A DNA stretch of 64,000 nt from Halorussus amylolyticus (GTDB lineage: Archaea; Halobacteriota; Halobacteria; Halobacteriales; Haladaptataceae), in contig NZ_ML974136.1 in the NCBI RefSeq assembly GCF_004143485.2, positions 1 to 64,000 of the forward strand, in the 5' to 3' direction. A program made the position numbers and the translations under genes. Every line of letters begins with the position of its first letter. The first letter of the stretch is position 1. Below, in pieces: positions 59,096 to 64,000 of this stretch. The notes beneath the pieces were generated by a model. The model did no database searches and was not told the DNA's origin. It saw nothing but the letters and a program-made list of their open reading frames with translations.

Positions 59096-59590
59096 CTATT
59101 CGAGAATGTCGGCGGCTTCGTCCACCGAGAGAACGCCCTGCTCGACAGCGACCAGTACGTCTCGGACGCTGTGTTCGCTTTCGTCGTCTGCGTTGTCGCC
59201 GTCGCCTCGCAGGTCCGAGAGGGGTTCACCGCGTTCGAGCGCGGTCTCCTTCTTCACTCGATAGTTGCCGCCCTTGGTCTGATGTACGTCGGCGGGGTGG
59301 AAGAAGAACCAATCCTCGCGGTCGAACCGCACGCCGATTTTGGGTTTCGCGCCGAAGTTTCGGCTGAAGTAGACCAGCGCCTCGACCTCCTCGCCGGTCA
59401 GGTAGATGGGGTCGCCCGAACTCGACTTGGCCTCGACGGCGTAGAACACGTCGCCGTCGCCCGCGAGCACGTCCGGGAGTTCGCGCTCGGTCGCGGCCCC
59501 GGAGGCGGGCGCGCGCATCACCGCGAATCCGGCCTCGTCGAGTCGGTTCACGAGTTCGCGTTCCCGGCGATTACCCTTGGCGTTGGACAC
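59096..59590 (-). CDS. hjc: Holliday junction resolvase Hjc
   Basis: The 164-residue nuclease has the Hjc catalytic set: Glu in '[11 protein letters not shown]', Asp in 'ELPDVLAG' and Glu-x-Lys in 'YAVEAKSS', with '[25 protein letters not shown]' downstream. It resolves four-way DNA junctions after RadA strand exchange. It starts with GTG. The C-terminal ~30 residues beyond the core are acidic. The 270-bp gap upstream of its 3' side (58826-59095) holds no gene I can support. Confidence 0.92.
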   Translation of the reverse strand: MSNAKGNRRERELVNRLDEAGFAVMRAPASGAATERELPDVLAGDGDVFYAVEAKSSSGDPIYLTGEEVEALVYFSRNFGAKPKIGVRFDREDWFFFHPADVHQTKGGNYRVKKETALERGEPLSDLRGDGDNADDESEHSVRDVLVAVEQGVLSVDEAADILE

Positions 59591-59723
59591 GCGAACACCC
59601 CCGAGACTGCCCGGTGCTTCCCCGAATCTCCGTCGCGTCGGTCATATCGGGTAGTGGTTTCTTCGGGATGTTAAGTCCGCCGGGAGCGCGGCGAAAGTGA
59701 AGCCAACCGTCGCGGGTCGGAAA

Positions 59724-60119
59724 TCATTCGTCGTCGGCCACGCGAGCAACGGCTTCGACCTCGACGACCATCTCGGGGTCGATGAGTCGCGACACCTCGA
59801 CCATGCTCGTCACCGGGCGCACCTCGCCGAACACCTCGGCGTGGGCCTCGCCAATCGCCTCCCACTCCTCGATGTCGGTGACGTACATCCGGGTTCGAAC
59901 CACGTCCTCGATTCTCGCGCCCGCTTCGTCGAGCGCGCGCTCGACGTTTTCGAGCGCGCGTTTCGTCTGGGCATACGGGTCGTTTTTGCCCACGAGGTTC
60001 CCCTCCTCATCGGTCGCGGTCGTGCCCGAGACGTGGATTTCCGGCCCGGTTCGGACCGCCCGCGAGTAGCCGACCTTCGCTTCCCACTCAGTGCCGCTGG
60101 AGATTGTTCGGCGTTTCAT
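59724..60119 (-). CDS. RidA family protein, second copy
   Basis: The 131-residue protein matches the RidA/YjgF fold ('VGYSRAVRTGPEIHVSGTTATD', 'EDVVRTRMYVTDIEEWEAIGEAHAEVFG') and has the late 'MVVEVEAVARV'. It is less like the canonical enamine deaminase than the copy at 481-861 and may have another substrate. It is between hjc and an alpha/beta hydrolase gene on the same strand. Confidence 0.86.
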   Translation of the reverse strand: MKRRTISSGTEWEAKVGYSRAVRTGPEIHVSGTTATDEEGNLVGKNDPYAQTKRALENVERALDEAGARIEDVVRTRMYVTDIEEWEAIGEAHAEVFGEVRPVTSMVEVSRLIDPEMVVEVEAVARVADDE

Positions 60120-60144
60120 GTGGAGTGAGTTGGAGCGAGACGGC

Positions 60145-61086
60145 TTAACTGTCCGTCAAAAACCCAACCGCACTCTCTGTGGCTGAATCTCCCGGTTCGA
60201 GCCACGGCATGTGACCGTGGTCGTCGAGCACGACCAGTTCGGCGTTTGGCATTCGCTCGACCGTCGGGCGACCGACTTCGGGCTTCCAGAAGTAGTCCTC
60301 GGTCCCCCAGACGAACCGCGTCGGGACCTCGACCGATTCGAGGTCGTCGCGGAGGTCGAACTCCGGAGCCATCCCTCGGAACGAACCGAGCACCTCCATC
60401 AGCGACCACAGACTCTCGCGCTGACCGGGCAGGCCCTCGGTCACGAGTCCGGGTTCGAAGTAGGAGTCGGGGAGCGCCGAATCGTCCTCGGCGTTGATTC
60501 GGCGGTGGGCCGTCCGAGCCTCCGAGACGGTCTCGGGTTCGATTGCGCCGAACAGCCACTGTCCGACGAAAGGCAGGTCGAGCACCCGAAACAGGAGCGG
60601 AATCGACCGCGAGAGACCACCGGGCGCGCCGACGAGACAGAGCCGATTCACGCGCTCGGGGCGGTCGAGCGCCAGCGTGAGCGACTGAAAGCCGCCGAGG
60701 GAGTTGCCCATCACTGCGGTCTCGTCGATTCCGAGTGAGTCGAGGAAGTCGGCGACGTACTCGACGCCGAACTCCCGGAACCCGGTTTCGCGGTAGTCCA
60801 CCGCGGTCGAGAGCCCTCGACCGGGCCGGTCGGGGGCGTACACCGTGAAGTGGTCGGTCAGCGCGTCGAACAGCGGAATCCAGACGTGGGCGGTGCTGTT
60901 GAGTCCGTGGAGCAAGAGGAGGGGCGGTCCCTCGCCCGCGGTCAGGTAGTGGACGCGGTTCGCGGGGTCGGGTAATTCTGCGTATTTGGACTCGGCGGTT
61001 ACTCCGTAGTGGTCGCAGAGGTCGGCGAGCGCGTCGAGGAAGGGTTCGGCTTCGGCGCTCGGGTCGGCGATGTGGTTGAGGGGCAT
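60145..61086 (-). CDS. alpha/beta hydrolase fold enzyme
   Basis: The 313-residue protein has the nucleophile elbow 'VMGNSLGGFQS' (Ser), an oxyanion region 'LLLLHGLNSTAHVW' and catalytic His in 'LDDHGHMPWLEP'. Its substrate is unknown: esterase, C-C hydrolase and dienelactone hydrolase are all possible. It lies 25 bases before the second ridA gene, so the two probably share an operon. Confidence 0.87.
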   Translation of the reverse strand: MPLNHIADPSAEAEPFLDALADLCDHYGVTAESKYAELPDPANRVHYLTAGEGPPLLLLHGLNSTAHVWIPLFDALTDHFTVYAPDRPGRGLSTAVDYRETGFREFGVEYVADFLDSLGIDETAVMGNSLGGFQSLTLALDRPERVNRLCLVGAPGGLSRSIPLLFRVLDLPFVGQWLFGAIEPETVSEARTAHRRINAEDDSALPDSYFEPGLVTEGLPGQRESLWSLMEVLGSFRGMAPEFDLRDDLESVEVPTRFVWGTEDYFWKPEVGRPTVERMPNAELVVLDDHGHMPWLEPGDSATESAVGFLTDS

Positions 61087-61128
61087 GCTACGAAATTCGG
61101 ACGGTTGAGAGAAAAGTGTTGGTCCGAT

Positions 61129-61178
61129 TACGTCCCGTGCTGCCAGCTACCCATATGTACTTGGCCTGCTCATTGGCC
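61129..61178. repeat. decayed copy of the ahcY 3' end (direct repeat L)
   Basis: It matches 61822-61869 in the same orientation: 20 bases are identical (TACGTCCCGTGCTGCCAGCT), followed by further matches with a 2-base insertion. On the minus strand it resembles the last residues of AhcY ('DEQAEYMGSWQHG') but is shifted by the insertion, so it is not coding. Confidence 0.7.
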
Positions 61179-61215
61179 AAATTGTTCCACTTAGAAAATA
61201 GCTTGCGATGAGCCT

Positions 61216-61656
61216 TCAGGCTAGAACCTTGAGGTACACGGCGACGACCCTGTCGTTCTTCCGAATGTAGTTCCCACTCGGATTTTCTCGTCCTCCGCTG
61301 TACCACGGGAGTTCGCCCAGACCTTCCTCGACTTCCAGAACTTGCTCACCGGTGACGTGGACGGTGACGTTCTGTTCCGTCGTCGTTGCGTTCTCGATTG
61401 CTCGCTGGACGACTGTGACGTTTCGGATGGTTTCGTTGTTGGCATCGACGACAGTGGCGTCATCTGGCACTTCGTCCACAATCTCAATCTCCAGATATCC
61501 CTCCATGTCTTTCGAATTGTGTGTCGTTTCTGATGGCGTGGCAATCGTCGATGTCTCGCTTTCAGGGGTGTTTTCGCCGATGGGGTCGCCAACCCCGGAC
61601 AGACACCCCGAGCTTACAACGAGGGCCAGTACGGCGAGGACTGCTATCGTTCTCAC
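61216..61656 (-). CDS. haloarchaeal lipoprotein, unknown function
   Basis: The 146-residue protein has a lipobox 'VSSGC' (Cys18) after a hydrophobic signal, a Thr/Ser/Glu-rich linker (about 25-50), then a small domain with 'ITVVQRAIENATTTEQNVTVHVTGEQVLEV'-like sequence. It should be anchored to the outer face of the membrane by a Cys-linked lipid. It starts with GTG and is AT-richer than its neighbours. It lies between two copies of the ahcY 3' end, so it is probably inserted DNA. Confidence 0.72.
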   Translation of the reverse strand: MRTIAVLAVLALVVSSGCLSGVGDPIGENTPESETSTIATPSETTHNSKDMEGYLEIEIVDEVPDDATVVDANNETIRNVTVVQRAIENATTTEQNVTVHVTGEQVLEVEEGLGELPWYSGGRENPSGNYIRKNDRVVAVYLKVLA

Positions 61657-61820
61657 AACGTCAATATATAGTTTTGTAACAAGTGTCTTGTGGGTTAGTA
61701 ACTCCAGATGTCTCTGTTGTCTCCCGTCTTTTCAGCGCAGGTCTCATCGGATTCCGTCCGGAACCGGGCAACTACCCACCGATATAAAAGCTGAAAACCT
61801 GGGTCGTCGGTTGCTCGCTT

Positions 61821-63104
61821 CTACGTCCCGTGCTGCCAGCTCCCCATGTACTCGGCCTGCTCGTCGGTCAGGTCGTCGTACGCGATACCCTCGGCGTCCA
61901 GCTTTATCTCCGCAATCTCCTTGTCGAGTTCGTCGGGCACGTCGTGGACTCCGGCGTCGTACGCCTCGCTATTTTCGACCATCTCGCGGACGCAGGCGGC
62001 CTGCACGCCGAAGCTCTGGTCCATCACTTCGACCGGGTGGCCGAGCGCGATGGGTGAGGCGAGGTTGACGAGTCGGCCTTCTGCGAGAACGTTGAGGCGG
62101 CGGCCGTCCTCCAATTTGTACTCTCGCACGCCCTCGCGGGCGTCGCGCTGGCTGACGGCCATCTCCGAAAGCTGGTCGAGATTGATTTCGATGTCGAAGT
62201 GGCCCGCGTTGGCGAGCAGAACCCCGTCGTTCATTTTCTCGAAGTGGTCGGCCGTGATTACGTCGCGGTTCCCGGTCGTCGTGAGGAACACGTCGCCGAT
62301 TTCGGCGGCCTCGTCCATCGGCATCACGTCGTAGCCTTCCATGTGGGCTTCGAGCGCGCGCCGGGGTTCGACCTCCGTGACGACGACGCTGGCGTTCTGG
62401 CCCGCCGCCTTCTTCGCGACGCCCTTGCCGCAGTAGCCGTAGCCCGCGACGACGACGTTCTTGCCCGCCCACGAGAGGTTCGTGGTCATGGCGATGTTGG
62501 CGAGCGACGACTCGCCAGTGCCGTGAACGTTGTCGAACAGGCGCTTCATCGGCGTGTCGTTGACGGCGAAGACGGGGTATTCGAGCGCGCCGTCCGCGTC
62601 CATCGCGCGGAGTCGATGGACGCCCGTGGTGGTCTCCTCACACCCGCCGACGATGGTGTCGATGAGTTCGGGGTAGTCCTCGTGGATGGCCGCCACGAGG
62701 TCCATGCCGTCGTCTACCGTGATGGTCGGCTCGTGGGAGATGACGGCTTCGATGGCCTCGTAGTACTCCTCGTCGTCCACCTCGCGCTTGGCGTACGACG
62801 AGATGTTCGGGTGTTCGTCGAGCGCGGCGCTCACGTCGTCGTGAGTCGAAAGGGGGTTACAGCCGGTGACGGCGACCTCCGCGCCAGCCTCCGCGAGCGT
62901 CTCGACCAGCACCGCGGTCTTGGCCTCGACGTGCATCGCCATTCCGATTCGCTGGCCCTCGAAGGGCTGGTCGGCCTCGAAATCGGCCTGCAACGCGGTT
63001 AGAATCGGCATGTGTTCGCGCGCCCAGTCCATCTTCCGGTGACCCTCCTCGCGAGCGGTCTGTACGTCTTCGACCTGCTCGGTGATGGTCGGGTAGTCTG
63101 CCAT
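61821..63104 (-). CDS. ahcY: adenosylhomocysteinase
   Basis: The ~427-residue enzyme reversibly splits S-adenosylhomocysteine to adenosine and homocysteine, clearing the product of SAM-dependent methylation. The NAD-binding segment is 'VVVAGYGYCGKGVAKKAAGQ', and the nucleoside-binding and C-terminal features match the family. 'ADYPTITEQVEDV' gives the start (ATG 63104). The C-terminus is shorter than in eukaryotes and lacks the usual 'KPxHYRY' tail. The 3' end is duplicated at 61129-61178. Confidence 0.94.
   Translation of the reverse strand: MADYPTITEQVEDVQTAREEGHRKMDWAREHMPILTALQADFEADQPFEGQRIGMAMHVEAKTAVLVETLAEAGAEVAVTGCNPLSTHDDVSAALDEHPNISSYAKREVDDEEYYEAIEAVISHEPTITVDDGMDLVAAIHEDYPELIDTIVGGCEETTTGVHRLRAMDADGALEYPVFAVNDTPMKRLFDNVHGTGESSLANIAMTTNLSWAGKNVVVAGYGYCGKGVAKKAAGQNASVVVTEVEPRRALEAHMEGYDVMPMDEAAEIGDVFLTTTGNRDVITADHFEKMNDGVLLANAGHFDIEINLDQLSEMAVSQRDAREGVREYKLEDGRRLNVLAEGRLVNLASPIALGHPVEVMDQSFGVQAACVREMVENSEAYDAGVHDVPDELDKEIAEIKLDAEGIAYDDLTDEQAEYMGSWQHGT
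61822..61869. repeat. ahcY 3' end (direct repeat R)
   Basis: The last ~16 codons of ahcY on the minus strand. It pairs with 61129-61178 as a direct repeat that encloses the lipoprotein gene and about 640 bases of AT-richer DNA. Confidence 0.7.
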
Positions 63105-63208
63105 ACCCGAGACGACGGGTACCGCGCCCAAAACGCTACCGAAGGCCGACGCGAACGCCGAGAATCGGTTCGTGGGCGGGCGGTCCAAACAAAACGTGTC
63201 GAAACCGC

Positions 63209-64000
63209 TCAGTCGTTCTTGTTGTTGCCGTTACTCTTTCCGTTGCCGCGGTCGCCTCTCTCGTCGTCCTCGTCGTCGGTCTCCTCTTCGGTTTCTTCGT
63301 CGTCGGTCTCTCCTTCGATTTCTTCGTCGTCGGTGACCTCTTCGGTTTCTTCGTCACCTTCGCCGTCGTCCTCGTTCTCGCTATCGTCGTCGCTGTCGTC
63401 GTCCTCACTGTCGTCACCGCCCGGCCCGGCGTGTTCGGGCGGGCCACGGTCGCCGTCGTCGTCGGTCTCGTTGCCCGAGTTCGCGTCGTCGGCGTTTCCG
63501 GCGTTATCCGGCTTGCCAGCGTGGTCGGGCTTGTTGTCAGCGCCGGGGTTGTTCGACGTGACGAACTCCGAGACGGCTTGGCCGATGGCCCCGTCGTCGC
63601 CCCCGGCGTCGAGCATCTCGTGGACGAACGACGAGACGAGCTGGCCGAACGAGCCGTTCTCGCTTTCGTTCTCGTCGTCAGCTTCGACGGCGGTCAGGTT
63701 CGCGGTCGTCTCGCCCGTGAGATTGCCCGCCGCGGCGGTGACCTCGACGGTCACGTTCTGCTCGGGCGCGGGAAGTTCGACCGTGCCGTTCTCGTCGGTC
63801 GCGTGGGTTCCAACGCCTTCGTAGGTGACGTTGTCCGCGGTCTCGACTCCGACCGAGGCGTTCTCGACCGCCGAGTCGTTCTCCGTCACTGTTACCGTCG
63901 CATCGCCGTCGTCGGACTGGGCGACCCCGACGACCAGCGAGTCGTTGGCCGTCGAATCGTTGGCCGCAGTACTCTGTGCCGCGCCCGCGGGGGCCACGAC
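63209..64000 (-). CDS. secreted acidic protein, 5' end outside the window (partial)
   Basis: The visible part, ~263 residues, begins with the end of a likely signal peptide ('APAGAAQS') and an Ig-like beta domain ('TVTVTENDSAVENASVGVETAD', 'DENGTVELPAPEQNVTVEVTAAAGN'). It then runs into a ~130-residue tail that is mostly Asp, Glu, Gly and Asn. The tail repeats DDEExEEETDD-type units. It is probably an exported or surface protein. The start codon lies beyond position 64000. Function unknown. Confidence 0.75.
   Translation of the reverse strand, partial: VVAPAGAAQSTAANDSTANDSLVVGVAQSDDGDATVTVTENDSAVENASVGVETADNVTYEGVGTHATDENGTVELPAPEQNVTVEVTAAAGNLTGETTANLTAVEADDENESENGSFGQLVSSFVHEMLDAGGDDGAIGQAVSEFVTSNNPGADNKPDHAGKPDNAGNADDANSGNETDDDGDRGPPEHAGPGGDDSEDDDSDDDSENEDDGEGDEETEEVTDDEEIEGETDDEETEEETDDEDDERGDRGNGKSNGNNKND

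Noticed and set aside
63209-63600. Plus-strand serine-rich reading frame opposite the acidic tail
   Set aside because: It is the antisense shadow of the Asp/Glu-rich tail of the partial secreted protein, with no promoter or domain.

Overview
The window reads as a stretch of haloarchaeal chromosome (class Halobacteria). GC content is high (roughly 65%), the predicted proteins are strongly acidic, many genes have a TATA box about 25-30 bases before an ATG or GTG with no leader, and the gene set is archaeal: RadA, PriL, Hjc, NMD3, TiaS, CarS, HalX- and Bat-type regulators, SufS/SufU, PspAB and HtpX. I cannot name the genus with confidence. The first ~50 bases are nearly pure G/C runs, so the window probably starts at a contig end. 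The last gene runs off the right edge.

Layout. 0-6 kb: tRNA-Ser, an ilvA-ridA-small membrane protein operon, a gamma-glutamylcyclotransferase-like protein, a MATE exporter and citrate synthase. 6-16 kb: a PhoU/RCK_C protein, an MFS transporter, an operon of an AstE-like deacylase, a threonine synthase-like enzyme and a Nudix hydrolase, an amidohydrolase, TiaS and an HTH regulator. 16-25 kb: FNT channel, glutaredoxin, a Tat-exported aryl-sulfotransferase-like propeller, a purine permease, GfcR, PyrE, two Usp proteins, a GNAT protein and a probably frameshifted membrane gene. 25-34 kb: DUF5806/DUF5807 genes, two orphan AT-richer membrane genes, PfkB kinase facing a BtpA-DHH pair, Usp, PriL, SerS. 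34-42 kb: orphan UPF0175, TruA, M28 peptidase, then an oxygen/redox signalling block (PAS histidine kinase, HalX response regulator, Bat-type regulator with a Cys cluster, HemAT transducer). 42-50 kb: SufS, HD hydrolase, small membrane protein, SufU, AI-2E-type permease, RadA, PspAB, HtpX, CPBP protease. 50-64 kb: class III aminotransferase, NMD3-Taw2 pair, IlvE, DUF502, proline dehydrogenase, CarS, SWIM protein, Hjc, a second RidA, alpha/beta hydrolase, a lipoprotein, AhcY and a partial secreted acidic protein.

Most of this is core metabolism and information processing. The accessory signals are architectural. The 5-kb signalling block is bounded by direct repeats; the right repeat is a decayed copy of the start of the M28 peptidase gene. 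A lipoprotein gene is likewise bounded by two copies of the ahcY 3' end. At least nine perfect hairpins with 11-20 bp stems and 3-4 nt loops are scattered through genes and spacers, and two of them bracket a 15-bp minisatellite inside the tRNA-modification gene tiaS. I found no CRISPR array, transposase, integrase or rRNA. No complete, clearly new defence or biosynthetic system stands out. The best candidates for follow-up are the repeat-bounded signalling block, the hairpin family, and the small unknown membrane genes at 23.3-23.9 and 26.3-27.6 kb.
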